This document shows, piece after piece, positions 8,325-17,340 of a stretch of DNA of 64,000 bases. Source of the DNA: Euryarchaeota archaeon UBA463 (lineage in GTDB: Archaea > Thermoplasmatota > Poseidoniia > Poseidoniales > Thalassarchaeaceae); assembly GCA_002501805.1 (NCBI GenBank), contig DAOI01000003.1:40259-104258 (forward strand), written 5' to 3'. Under the pieces are notes generated by a model. That model was not told the origin of the DNA and did no database searches. It saw only the letters and a list, made by a program, of their open reading frames with translations. Within the stretch, counting starts at the first letter, position 1, and each line of letters begins with the position of its first letter. The position numbers and the translations under genes are program-made.

Positions 8325-10292
8325 CTATATTGAAAATGCCAACTCGTCTTCCGGAACAGGGAAAGGAAGGCTCTCTATCTCGTAGTTGTTCACGTTATTA
8401 TTTGCCCCCCATGCTCTTGACCAAATCTCCAAGTCCTCAGAATTCAAGACCTTACAAAGCCACTCCAAACCAACAAGTAGCGAACCCCCTCCCTTGCCAA
8501 CCAAAGAATCGATTACATTCTCCGAGAACTCAAGATAGTTCACTGAGTTACCCAATACGCAGCCATCAGGGATAACCGCCCAGCGAAGACGCCTATCGTT
8601 GTTTGACCCCAATATGGCTTGGCAAGCAATCCTAGGGCCAGTTGGAGAGTTACTATCCCCATTCCAGGATGAGTGAGATCTCTGAATTGCACCCTCCTCG
8701 ACATCATTATCAAATGCTGGATGATGAAGGCAAACTTCACCATCCATTACCATGAAGTGAGCATTTCGAATGAAAGGTATTTCTGAACTTCCGTCCGACC
8801 AGTCCCCAATAAATTCTGACCATGCACTCTGGTCAATTTCACCGACTCTAACTCTAACAGAACTTCCATCCGGATTCAGCCAGTTGCCCTCTTCCGACAG
8901 CCTAGGTTTATCTGCTAATCTACCAATCGCCTCGATAACTTTCTTTCTATCAAATGAATCTATTGGCATTCTAGGAACTGCCCAAGTAGCATCAGTCCAT
9001 GAAGACCAAGAACCCCTTTCCAAATCTATAGAGGGTGAAGACCTCGAGAGGCCCACCTCAGGAGAAATATCATTCGCGGTTAAAGGTCCGTAGCTTACCA
9101 TCTTCTGAGTCTTGCCGCCTACAGCCAGTCCCAACACTGCTACCCCTTGGGTTATGCCAGGGAACACTCTATTTGGATCAGGGAATGACCAAGTAGAGAA
9201 CCACTCATTGCTTTCAACCAATAGCTTTCTCAGGGGCGCACTACTTCTCTCCCTGAGCAGAGAATCTGGAACGATCATTCTAATCCTGCCCTCTTCGCCG
9301 ACGAGTTGCATCGACCTCTCGAGAAATAATCTGTACATATTCACATTTCCACGGAGTGCGGAATATCTCAGACTGCCATCGTAATCTGTTGCATTCCTTA
9401 ACTTACTGGAAAGATCCTTTCGAAGCCGACTCCCTTCTTCATGGCCCCTGAATCTATCTTTTATCCTAATCCAGGGTGGTCTACTAATCAGTAGCTTGGG
9501 GCTCTCATTCCATGGCCACTCGCCGAGAAGTGGATCCCCTTCGAGGACATTGCTTTCAAGAATCATTTCAGCCTCAGCACGACCAATCATCTGACTCCTA
9601 CTATCTCCAGACAGATCCACCAATCCAGCCTTCCCTAGAGTGATGAGTATTCTCCTTCTAGCCGCTTCCACGGCAAGTCCCGAGAAACCCATCAGCTGCA
9701 AGCCCTCTAGCAACCTCAAAGTATCAGTACATCTATTCTCAGCAGAAAGGACTTCTATTCTCTGTGCATGGAGCCTTATCAATTGTGATACAACCAACCC
9801 CGCACCACAACTAGGATCAGCGAAAGGCAGAGGGATTCCAGAGCTAGTCTTCTCCGAACTGTCAGAATAGTCATCTTCTCCTAAGATTGACGAGGCTTCG
9901 TTGTTCAATCTCTGAGCATAGTCTCTGAATGCCGGAGGAATAGCAGACAGAGACAGGGTCGGAGGAGCCTCCTTCTTCTTGCTGCGACCTCCACTGGAAA
10001 GCTCATCTGCCAGAACCGATCCAACAAGCCTAGATGGAGTTGAGTAAGCCCCCTTAGGAGAGCGTCCGTCTTTAACTGCTTCAAATCTTGCCAGTAGCTT
10101 TTCCAAAACCACGCCGGGGTCGGTCAGTAGACCTGCAGGAAGGGTTGGCCACGTGTTGGGCAGAGATGCAGCAATCGGTGTTCCCGATATCACAGAAGAC
10201 TCCCAGAAATCCAACCAACATCTGATTTGCATCACTCTATCAGGACAAGCCTGATCTAGCCTTGCATACCAACCTGCTGCTTCACTAACCAT
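8325..10292 (-). CDS. Eco57I/type IIG-like adenine methyltransferase homologue with altered motif IV
   Basis: 655 residues from ATG 10292 (GTG 10301 possible). A SAM-binding motif I, FADPSCGAGLV, is at about residues 151-161, and a motif IV-like turn, LLISRPPWIRIKD, is at about 265-277. In N6-adenine methyltransferases this site is NPPY/F/W; here the catalytic Asn position is Arg. Downstream, the GRIRMIVPDSLLRE segment and an HP-rich C-terminal region look like the target-recognition half of Eco57I/TaqI-type enzymes. No endonuclease motif or restriction partner is visible. It may be a catalytically dead or re-purposed DNA-binding protein, or may use a different substrate. The upstream coiled-coil gene (10357) on the same strand is a possible partner. 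Confidence 0.65.
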   Translation of the reverse strand: MVSEAAGWYARLDQACPDRVMQIRCWLDFWESSVISGTPIAASLPNTWPTLPAGLLTDPGVVLEKLLARFEAVKDGRSPKGAYSTPSRLVGSVLADELSSGGRSKKKEAPPTLSLSAIPPAFRDYAQRLNNEASSILGEDDYSDSSEKTSSGIPLPFADPSCGAGLVVSQLIRLHAQRIEVLSAENRCTDTLRLLEGLQLMGFSGLAVEAARRRILITLGKAGLVDLSGDSRSQMIGRAEAEMILESNVLEGDPLLGEWPWNESPKLLISRPPWIRIKDRFRGHEEGSRLRKDLSSKLRNATDYDGSLRYSALRGNVNMYRLFLERSMQLVGEEGRIRMIVPDSLLRERSSAPLRKLLVESNEWFSTWSFPDPNRVFPGITQGVAVLGLAVGGKTQKMVSYGPLTANDISPEVGLSRSSPSIDLERGSWSSWTDATWAVPRMPIDSFDRKKVIEAIGRLADKPRLSEEGNWLNPDGSSVRVRVGEIDQSAWSEFIGDWSDGSSEIPFIRNAHFMVMDGEVCLHHPAFDNDVEEGAIQRSHSSWNGDSNSPTGPRIACQAILGSNNDRRLRWAVIPDGCVLGNSVNYLEFSENVIDSLVGKGGGSLLVGLEWLCKVLNSEDLEIWSRAWGANNNVNNYEIESLPFPVPEDELAFSI

Positions 10293-10356
10293 TAATCTCA
10301 CTCTAGGGAAATCATCAACCTGTTTTGAAAGGTTGTATATTTGTTAAGAGAATTGC

Positions 10357-10965
10357 TTATCCACTGAGAGAGAAGGAGTCCTCTTCAATCTCGATAATAA
10401 GCTCGCTCTGAAGGAGCCAAGTTATCGCTTCGTCAAGATCATCCACTCTAATGCCGAGAGGGATAAGGTTGCCCATCAAAGAGTCGAAATGGACGGGAGC
10501 TGGTCCTTCTAGTGAGCGGAGCTCTAGTAATCCTAGGACATGCTCTGAAACAATAGCCAGCAACGGATCGTCTCCTACATCTAAAGATCCGAAATGGACC
10601 GCAGCCTCCCCTTCCTGACTCGTTTCAGAATCTTTTTCTTTCGACTTACTGCTTATTTCGTAAATATCAAATAGGTTTTTTTGATGAGGATCCTCAATCC
10701 CCGTTCCAACCACTTCACGCTGCCTTTTCAGCCTCTTTACGAGAGTCTCTATTCTGTGAAGACGTTGCTCTAAACGCAACCTCTCTCTTCCCAAGTGACT
10801 CTCGACTAACTCAAGCTCTTCCAACGCTCTTTCGTCCAGCCACGAAGACAAATCCCAAGAAGGATCCAACCTCAGCATGGTCTCCCAGAGCCTAGCCACA
10901 GATTCTGGGAGTGTCCTAACGTCTATCCGTGGACTTTCCCTACCATCTTCGGGCGCGCGCTCCAT
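10357..10965 (-). CDS. coiled-coil protein with C-terminal winged-helix-like region, function unknown
   Basis: 202 residues from ATG 10965. Residues about 45-85 form a strongly charged, heptad-like helix (EELELVESHLGRERLRLEQR and following). A low-complexity charged linker follows (about 105-125), then a 75-residue region (VHFGSLDVGDDPLLAIVSEH to the end) with three helices and a short hairpin that resembles a small winged-helix or dimerisation domain. No family is recognised. It precedes the methyltransferase-like gene by 64 bases on the same strand. Confidence 0.55.
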   Translation of the reverse strand: MERAPEDGRESPRIDVRTLPESVARLWETMLRLDPSWDLSSWLDERALEELELVESHLGRERLRLEQRLHRIETLVKRLKRQREVVGTGIEDPHQKNLFDIYEISSKSKEKDSETSQEGEAAVHFGSLDVGDDPLLAIVSEHVLGLLELRSLEGPAPVHFDSLMGNLIPLGIRVDDLDEAITWLLQSELIIEIEEDSFSLSG

Positions 10966-11036
10966 TGCGCAGTCATTCTCAGTGACCGTCTATCAACTAT
11001 CCTCTTCTCGAGATATCATCAGTTAGGGGTTAATTG

Positions 11037-12248
11037 ATGAATGATGAACATTTGCCGAGACCCATGGCTACCTATCGGCTAGCGGTACTGCCCGGCGACG
11101 GGACTGGACGTGAAGTAATGAGAGAGGCACTACGAATCCTTTCAGTTTTTGAGGAAAATAGCCCCGTATCGTTCGATATAAATGAGATTCCATGTGGCGG
11201 GCAGTACTATCTTGAGACGGGTGAAGAATGGCCAAAAGGGTCTTTCGAATACTGTAGAGATGAGTCTGACGCCATTCTCCTGGGTGCTATTGGATGGCCC
11301 GATGCCAGACTCCCGAATGGAGATATGGCCGGCGGACAGACCATTCTCGGACTTAGATCGGGCTTGGAGCTATATGCCAATGTCAGGCCAGTCAAACTTT
11401 ATCCCGGTGTCACCCACAAGGTGCATGGTGTTCACAAGCAAGTCTGGAACCCAGATTTGGTAGATATTATCATGATTCGTGAGAATACGGAGGGACTCTA
11501 TCACTCGCTCCTAAGGAGAATGGAGCAGAGGGCCTTAGGAAAGAAGGATGAACCGATCGTAATTGAAGAGTTTCCCGGGCTAGATGGAGAGGTTGCATGG
11601 GACCCCCGTCCAATTTCGAGGGACGGCAGTGAGAGGGTAATCAGATTCGCCTTCGACTATGCCAAGCATAGACAGAGGAAAACGGGAGCATCCCAGTCCG
11701 TAACATGCGTAGACAAGTCCAATGTCACCCGGGGTTGTCAGCTTTTCAGAAAGATATTCAGAGAGTTCGCAGAGAGAAATCAGGACATAGCGGTAAAGGA
11801 GGCGTATATCGATGCCTTCACTATGTGGCTCGTCAGGAATCCAGAAGATCTAGACGTGGTGGTCCTTCCAAACATGTTTGGCGATATCGCCACAGATTTG
11901 GCCAGTGTCCTGCAAGGAGGAATGGGAATGTCCGCAAGCGCGAATATGGGGCCGAAGCACATGCTCTTCGAACCAGTTCACGGCTCCTCTCCAAAGCACG
12001 CTGGAAAGAATGTTGTCAATCCAATAGCCATGATACAATCTGTGCAGATGATGTTCGAGGCTCTGGCATTCAGAAAGAAGGATCAGAATCTCGATATGTG
12101 TGCTGAGATTCTACAGAACGCCATTCAGAAGCATTTCGAAGAAGGAGGCATAGTGACCTATGACTTGGGGGGTACAGCAAGTACCTCCGAAGTCGGGCAA
12201 GCCATCGCTATGAGATGCGAGTCGATGCTCAAAGAGAGATTCCCCTAG
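11037..12248 (+). CDS. isocitrate/isopropylmalate dehydrogenase family enzyme
   Basis: 403 residues from ATG 11037 (ATG 11064, giving [15 protein letters not shown], is an alternative). Family features are the N-terminal [10 protein letters not shown], the [16 protein letters not shown] substrate region, [11 protein letters not shown] with the catalytic Lys, [20 protein letters not shown], and the NAD-binding [19 protein letters not shown]. The FEPVHGS...H-A pattern fits NAD-dependent beta-decarboxylating dehydrogenases. Substrate (isopropylmalate, isocitrate or tartrate-like) is uncertain; no leuA/C/D neighbours are present. The insert around residues 165-205 is longer than in classical LeuB. 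It is convergent with phosphopantothenate synthetase, stops overlapping by a few bases. Confidence 0.85.
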   Translation: MNDEHLPRPMATYRLAVLPGDGTGREVMREALRILSVFEENSPVSFDINEIPCGGQYYLETGEEWPKGSFEYCRDESDAILLGAIGWPDARLPNGDMAGGQTILGLRSGLELYANVRPVKLYPGVTHKVHGVHKQVWNPDLVDIIMIRENTEGLYHSLLRRMEQRALGKKDEPIVIEEFPGLDGEVAWDPRPISRDGSERVIRFAFDYAKHRQRKTGASQSVTCVDKSNVTRGCQLFRKIFREFAERNQDIAVKEAYIDAFTMWLVRNPEDLDVVVLPNMFGDIATDLASVLQGGMGMSASANMGPKHMLFEPVHGSSPKHAGKNVVNPIAMIQSVQMMFEALAFRKKDQNLDMCAEILQNAIQKHFEEGGIVTYDLGGTASTSEVGQAIAMRCESMLKERFP

Positions 12249-13015
12249 CCAATCCTCAGCGATGAGCTGGACATTATATCCAAGGCGTCTCTAAGCACCG
12301 CCTCATTATTCCAATCGGTAGTAGTTGGATTCTCTAATAGCTCTTCGGCTAGCCTGCCCATAGCCCTAGTAACATCATCTACTATCGTAACAGTAGCTTT
12401 TTTGGATGTCCTAGATAGTGGATTAAGATCTATAGCAATTACCTGTTTTCCAAGTGAAATCAGGGCCTCGCAACGATCCCCGTCCTCGAGAGGGACCAGT
12501 ACAATATCGGCCTGCTCTATTCCCCGCGAAGAACACAAAGACCTAGGTCCTTCTAGCCCTAGGATTCTTCCATCTGCCACTGCCCCTAGAATCTCTACAT
12601 CCATGATAGACTCCCTGGCCATTTCTGGAGACTCCCTTCCAAGTCGATCTCTCAGTGACTCTAACTCACCTATCAGGGACTCCATTCGTTCACTGGTTCG
12701 ATAGTATATGTTCACCTCAACAGGACAGCCCAGTATCGAGGCAATCATAATCGCCTCACTACCTGCAAGGACAGTCGAGTTGCCATTCATCGAGATAACC
12801 GGACTTTCAGCAACGAGTAGACGGGCAGCCGCCTCGCGAATCGCTAATGATGCCGAATCGCTCGTTCTCTCACCGAGAAGATAGTCAAAAGCCTCACCGC
12901 GCCCATGGGCAATCATAGCCGATTCTGCCAATAGCCCTCTCTTGGAGGCCTCTACCATCCTCAGTCGAGACATTAGGGATGCCTTCCTGGGGTGTGAATC
13001 TGGGATATCTGCCAT
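12245..13015 (-). CDS. 4-phosphopantoate--beta-alanine ligase (archaeal phosphopantothenate synthetase)
   Basis: 256 residues from ATG 13015, chosen because a GGGGAG stretch lies about six bases upstream; GTG 13021 overlaps the nadC stop. The archaeal PPS signature is well kept: SHPRKASL, the IAHGRGEAFDYLLGE motif near 40, VISMNGNSTVL near 77, EVNIYYRT near 102, ADIVLVPLEDGDR near 172 and IDLNPLSRTSKKATVTIVDD near 197. The enzyme joins phosphopantoate and beta-alanine using ATP, replacing bacterial PanC. Its pathway partner, pantoate kinase, is at 51489-52463. It forms a pair with the NadC-like gene. Confidence 0.93.
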   Translation of the reverse strand: MADIPDSHPRKASLMSRLRMVEASKRGLLAESAMIAHGRGEAFDYLLGERTSDSASLAIREAAARLLVAESPVISMNGNSTVLAGSEAIMIASILGCPVEVNIYYRTSERMESLIGELESLRDRLGRESPEMARESIMDVEILGAVADGRILGLEGPRSLCSSRGIEQADIVLVPLEDGDRCEALISLGKQVIAIDLNPLSRTSKKATVTIVDDVTRAMGRLAEELLENPTTTDWNNEAVLRDALDIMSSSSLRIG

Positions 13016-13017
13016 AA

Positions 13018-13950
13018 TCACTCCCCTCTGAATCTCATTGATAGATCAAGGGGCGATACCCCTCTGTTAATCGAGCTAGTTGAAATCAAATCAACCCCAC
13101 ATGCACACCATTCCTTGACTTCCTCCAGAGAAATCCCCCCTGAGCCCTCGAGAATGCACCATTCACGTAGTCCCTCTTCCTCCAACCTTCTCGATACCAT
13201 AGATGACAATACAGGGCCCATATTATCAAGCAGAACAACAACTCTCTCACTACCCTCCCTTTCCGTCTGCACGCTCTTCCAAATACCAACCACAGTAAGT
13301 GCCTGCTCGATATCCCTCACCTCTATCACGGTAAAGGATGAATTAGTGTCCATGTCGATCTCCAGAACTAATCTGGCTAAGGCCTCATCCTCGGTCTCAT
13401 CGCCAACTCGTGATGAGAGAACCTCGCTATCCTTGATCATCAGGGCGTCCTCCCTACTTAGTCGGTGCGTCAGTCCCCCCCCGACATGTACTGCCCACTT
13501 ATCCAGAAGCCCCCAGTCAACCTTCCTAGTACTGGCCACACCCATACTTCCAGCCTCGTTAATCCATATTGAGGAATTAGTGGAAATCCCCGAAAGCCTC
13601 CCGATGATATTCAGTAACACTCTCTCGGAGCGTAGCATTTCGACGCCATTGCCAGATATTCTGAGAACCTCGTCTCCGACTTCCACTATCGATCCCTCTG
13701 ACACTTTCCATTCTACGGAACAGGAGGGGTAGTGTGTCTCTAGTAACCTGTCAATAACGAAAGTCCCGCATATCACACCTCTTTCCTTGGAGATGACAAC
13801 AGCCTCCATAGACACGTCAGGACCTTCTCCCCCGCTCCCTTCATCAGAGACCATCGCAGTCATCCACCTATCGATGGATTCAAGCATCATCATGCTAGGT
13901 TCACCATCACAGTATAGGAGACTAGATCTATCGTGGGGTAACGCTCTCAC
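13018..13950 (-). CDS. nadC: nicotinate-nucleotide diphosphorylase (quinolinate phosphoribosyltransferase), NadC-like
   Basis: 310 residues from GTG 13950. The QPRTase pattern is present: SERVLLNIIGRLSGIST near 108-124, STRKVDWGLLDKWAVHVGGG near 140-160, HRLSREDALMIKDSE, and the C-terminal barrel strands VVLLDNMGP and ILEGSGGISLEEVKEW. The usual L-x-D-x-x-LIK-D-N-H segment reads RLSREDALMIKDSE, so the Asn-His after IKD is replaced by Ser-Glu. The WGLLDKWAVHVGGG form resembles a subset of archaeal and eukaryotic members. It would make nicotinate mononucleotide from quinolinate or nicotinate. Coupled to PPS by a short overlap. Confidence 0.85.
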   Translation of the reverse strand: MRALPHDRSSLLYCDGEPSMMMLESIDRWMTAMVSDEGSGGEGPDVSMEAVVISKERGVICGTFVIDRLLETHYPSCSVEWKVSEGSIVEVGDEVLRISGNGVEMLRSERVLLNIIGRLSGISTNSSIWINEAGSMGVASTRKVDWGLLDKWAVHVGGGLTHRLSREDALMIKDSEVLSSRVGDETEDEALARLVLEIDMDTNSSFTVIEVRDIEQALTVVGIWKSVQTEREGSERVVVLLDNMGPVLSSMVSRRLEEEGLREWCILEGSGGISLEEVKEWCACGVDLISTSSINRGVSPLDLSMRFRGE

Positions 13951-13989
13951 GACACGTGCTGAAAGCTCTCAGACTTGAATGGTCCGAAT

Positions 13990-14256
13990 TCAAAGCTCCT
14001 CGCCCAGTACTTCCAAGCTACCCTCCACAGCGGATAGACAGGCTAGGATATCATCAACCGTGGCACGTAGCTCACTGAGCTCAGAAGATGAGATCAGTAT
14101 AGTCAGCATCACTCCGTCCTCTGACTCAACTATCTCAGACTCGAAGGACTCAGGGTCATCGGGCATAATGGACTCTAAGAGATTCTCAGCCACCTCTCTG
14201 GAACCCGTCCATACTACACGTGCAACCGCGTCTCCCATATCTTTAGCGGAGGACAC
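13990..14256 (-). CDS. pcc1: KEOPS complex subunit Pcc1
   Basis: 88 residues, as expected for this small dimerising subunit of the KEOPS/EKC complex, which adds threonylcarbamoyl to A37 of tRNAs to make t6A. The order of a short N-terminal strand with VVWTGSREVAENLLESIMPD, a central SEIVESEDGVMLTILIS hairpin and a C-terminal helix SELRATVDDILACLSAVE matches Pcc1/CTAG proteins. It lies alone between nadC and metK. Sua5, which makes the threonylcarbamoyl-AMP donor, is encoded at 38807-39409 in the same window. Confidence 0.8.
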   Translation of the reverse strand: MSSAKDMGDAVARVVWTGSREVAENLLESIMPDDPESFESEIVESEDGVMLTILISSSELSELRATVDDILACLSAVEGSLEVLGEEL

Positions 14257-14329
14257 CCCGTCTTTTCAGCTCAACTATTGTTAATCGGATTCAAAAACAA
14301 TCATGTGCATCGTGCGTGCCCGATTAAGC

Positions 14330-15604
14330 ATGAGCGACTCGATTCCACCCTCAGATACGGCCGAATCAGTTACTGCAGGCCATCCCGACAAGCTTTGTGA
14401 TGCTATCTCAGACTCCATTCTAGATGCATGTCTAAGGATCGATCCTAATGCCCGAGTTGCCGTTGAAACCATGGTTAAGGGAACCGAAGGAGAAGCGATA
14501 ATAGTTCTCGCGGGAGAGGTCAGTCTCAATGGACAGCCGCCAAACTATGAAGAAATTGCTCGTCTTACAGCTTCATCGATTGGATATACTGACAGTAAGA
14601 TCGGGATGGATGCTTCATCAAACGATAGCTGTCAAGTGCATACTCACATAACAACCCAGTCCCAATTCATCAGCCAAGGGGTCGATGGCGATATTGAGAC
14701 ACAGGGAGCAGGCGACCAGGGAGTAATGTTCGGGTACGCGTGCACGGAGACAGAGGGAACCGCAGAGCTCAGAGGCAGGTTCTTCCCACTCTCAGCAGCT
14801 CTTGCGCAAAGACTAACTAGGCGGTTGGAGATAGTACATGATGAGGGTATCATACCATGGGTTAGGCCCGATGGAAAGAGCCAGGTTACAGTACAACTAA
14901 CTGATGATAAACAGTCAGTAAGTAGGGTATCTACGATAGTTATTGCATCACAGCACTCTCCGAAAGCAGGACCAAACTGGCCCGCCGAGGACGATTTATC
15001 AGATGATGAAAGATGTCAGTATATCGAGCAGCAGATTAGGAAGCATGTGGTCGAGCACGCTATTCCTCCAAGTCTGTTAGACAATCCTGAGGTAATAGTC
15101 AATGGAACGGGATCATTCCCTGATCCCGGGGGTCCCTACGCAGATGCCGGTCTGACAGGCAGGAAAATTATCGTGGACACATATGGCGGAGGAAGACATG
15201 GTGGTGGGGCATTCAGTGGAAAGGATCCATCGAAGGTAGACAGATCGGCCGCATATTATGCTAGGTGGGTTGCTAAGCATGTGGTCGCAGCTGGACTGGC
15301 AGAAAGGTGCGAGATTCAGGTAGCCTATGCGATTGGTAAAGCTAGCCCAGTCGGATTCAGGGTGGAAACCTTTGGAACAACTAACAGTGACTTGGGTAAA
15401 AATCCAGACTCCACAATCTCCAGGTTGATATTGGAGAACTTTGATTGGAGGCCAGCTGCTATGATTAGAGATCTCAATCTGAAGAGGCCAATCTACAGTT
15501 CTACTGCATCTGGTGGGCACTTTGGAAGAACTCCAACCGAAGAAGGATTATTCCCATGGGAAAGATTAGATCAGTCGAGATTAGACTCACTTAGAAGTCA
15601 CTAA
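14330..15604 (+). CDS. metK: S-adenosylmethionine synthetase, bacterial type
   Basis: 424 residues from ATG 14330; an upstream in-frame ATG at 14303 would add nine residues outside the family pattern. The bacterial/eukaryotic MAT motifs are clear: ESVTAGHPDKLCDAISDSIL at the N-terminus, GAGDQGVMFGYA near 123-134 and DTYGGGRHGGGAFSGKDPSK with the phosphate-binding loop near 280. It forms SAM from methionine and ATP. Most archaea use a very divergent MAT, so this gene points to acquisition from bacteria at some time. A Pro/Asp/Glu-rich insert lies around residues 205-235 (PNWPAEDDLSDDE). Confidence 0.95.
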   Translation: MSDSIPPSDTAESVTAGHPDKLCDAISDSILDACLRIDPNARVAVETMVKGTEGEAIIVLAGEVSLNGQPPNYEEIARLTASSIGYTDSKIGMDASSNDSCQVHTHITTQSQFISQGVDGDIETQGAGDQGVMFGYACTETEGTAELRGRFFPLSAALAQRLTRRLEIVHDEGIIPWVRPDGKSQVTVQLTDDKQSVSRVSTIVIASQHSPKAGPNWPAEDDLSDDERCQYIEQQIRKHVVEHAIPPSLLDNPEVIVNGTGSFPDPGGPYADAGLTGRKIIVDTYGGGRHGGGAFSGKDPSKVDRSAAYYARWVAKHVVAAGLAERCEIQVAYAIGKASPVGFRVETFGTTNSDLGKNPDSTISRLILENFDWRPAAMIRDLNLKRPIYSSTASGGHFGRTPTEEGLFPWERLDQSRLDSLRSH

Positions 15605-15665
15605 GAGACTGAAAAGACAAACATTTCTGGCAGGGTATTGAAAACAAACCCTTTGTGCGCCAATC

Positions 15666-16088
15666 ATGTCAAGAATACCTGCAGTCCTACTCCAGCAGTT
15701 CGTCGGCATGAGCGATTATGAGAGAACACTAGCGATAGATAGGGCCTCTAGGGAACTAGGACTGTCCAAAAGTGAGATTCTTTCGCAGTTGGAAGAATTT
15801 CAAAATGGACAGGTGAAGCCAACAAATTCTCCAACCCCCACTCAACCTACAAGAGAAAGTAATTTTTCACGGCAAGAAGTTGAGGAAGAAGGCTCTCCTA
15901 GATTCTTGGAAAATACTCACAAGTATAGATTCACATATGACCCGAGTCACTCGGGAAAGAAGAGGCAGTCTGAAGTGAACCAAGCCATAGTCTGTCCACA
16001 CTGCAACGCGGCACTGGGGATTCCATCCGTCAGGCCTATTTCGGTAAAGTGCCCTGCGTGTTTGATGGAATCCACATTTGAGAACTAG
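15666..16088 (+). CDS. small protein with C-terminal zinc ribbon, function unknown
   Basis: 140 residues from ATG 15666. The N-terminal 45 residues form a helical segment (QFVGMSDYERTLAIDRASRE then LGLSKSEILSQLEEF) that resembles a small helix-turn-helix. A Pro/Thr/Ser/Glu linker (about 50-80) is followed by a C-terminal zinc ribbon, CPHC at about 113-116 and CPAC at about 130-133. Such proteins can bind nucleic acid or basal transcription components, but no family is recognised. It is tail to tail with the DUF373 gene (four-base overlap). Confidence 0.6.
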   Translation: MSRIPAVLLQQFVGMSDYERTLAIDRASRELGLSKSEILSQLEEFQNGQVKPTNSPTPTQPTRESNFSRQEVEEEGSPRFLENTHKYRFTYDPSHSGKKRQSEVNQAIVCPHCNAALGIPSVRPISVKCPACLMESTFEN

Positions 16089-17269
16089 ACTCCCCAGAAC
16101 TCACTGCCCCTCCCTCCTTCCTCTTCCTCCGAAAGGGAGTCGACGATAACGCTCAGCAGGTATCTACCTAGGATCGCCATTACTGGTAGGGACCACGTTG
16201 CCGCCACCGAGTCAACCCGCAAATCAACATCCTGTCCCCCCAACATACTGAGTGAAACCTCGTTGATTGCAGAAATTACGAAGTAAGCGACGAACCCAGT
16301 AGCCAGAAGCATAATGCTCTGACCGGTGAAGGATCCTTCCTTCCACCTTAGCACCCCCAATGACAGGAATAGAGAGAAGAACGCCACAAGAATCCATGAG
16401 AGAGCGTTGTCAATCGCAATTACCCATACAGCAATGTCGCTATTAACAGCGTCCACATCAAAATTATTAGATGACGATAGAATAGAGGAAGCGTATGCTT
16501 CAATTTCCAAGCTAGACGCATACAATACCTGTATGACTGTCACTACGGCTATTATCATAGAAACCAATGCCAATGCCCACAGCATAGAGGTCAGGAGACT
16601 TCCAGTGGCGGCGGCCCGCATATCATTTACGAGGCGGTCAAGCTGTTGCTCCAAGCCGAGCCCCCTGGAAAGAAGCCAAATCCCGATAATGAGAGGTAGC
16701 GTACCAATAAGGGCACTTCCATAGTCAGATGGAAGGATAAGGCCGACACCCAGAATGATCATCACAGCAGCTATTGGGACGAGCAGCCTCGCTCTCCAAC
16801 GAGGGTCCTCAATCGCCTTAACAACATAGTAGTAGGTACTCTCAATTCCCTTAGACTGCCTGACTATTATCTTCTCGATATGATCGACTCTGACTCTGGA
16901 AGTGATTATTGGGAGCGCCTCCTCATCATCAGCTCCATCAGTAACGAGAATCGCCTTATCAGGTTGGAACTCCTGTATCACCTCGTCTAACTGAGTGGCA
17001 ATTTCCCTATCGCTTCTGGACCCAACCCTGACATCTCCTGTAAGTAGGGCTATCTGGACCTCATCATCACCAATCGCCTCTTCAGCCAAACGGTCGTGCT
17101 GGTGCAAAGCTCCCAGTATGGCATTAGTATCCGACTCTTCTGGGTCGGCTATTCCAAGCCTCAACGCGGCGGCGAGAGTAGCTTTACGTCCCACTACCGG
17201 GCCCCTAATTCCAGCCTTGACACCCAGATCATTATCTCGGTCTACTGTCAGTACTAGAGTTCGTACCAT
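16085..17269 (-). CDS. DUF373 family membrane protein
   Basis: 394 residues from ATG 17269. The N-terminal soluble half shows the DUF373 pattern: TLVLTVDRDNDLG, then KATLAAALRLGIADPEESD, IALLTGDVRVGSRSDREIA, and DKAILVTDGADDEEALPII. From about residue 160 there are about six to seven membrane segments, including the paired hydrophobic helices around 175-200 and 215-250. The family is nearly restricted to archaea and has no established function; its N-terminal part looks like a DHH- or Rossmann-type phosphoesterase-like fold (inference). It is next to PriL, separated by 71 bases. Confidence 0.85.
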   Translation of the reverse strand: MVRTLVLTVDRDNDLGVKAGIRGPVVGRKATLAAALRLGIADPEESDTNAILGALHQHDRLAEEAIGDDEVQIALLTGDVRVGSRSDREIATQLDEVIQEFQPDKAILVTDGADDEEALPIITSRVRVDHIEKIIVRQSKGIESTYYYVVKAIEDPRWRARLLVPIAAVMIILGVGLILPSDYGSALIGTLPLIIGIWLLSRGLGLEQQLDRLVNDMRAAATGSLLTSMLWALALVSMIIAVVTVIQVLYASSLEIEAYASSILSSSNNFDVDAVNSDIAVWVIAIDNALSWILVAFFSLFLSLGVLRWKEGSFTGQSIMLLATGFVAYFVISAINEVSLSMLGGQDVDLRVDSVAATWSLPVMAILGRYLLSVIVDSLSEEEEGGRGSEFWGV

Positions 17270-17340
17270 CTCCCCGCCTCAACCCCTGATGCACCCGGGG
17301 CGATATGAAGAATTGCCTACAATCATGACTATAACTCCCA

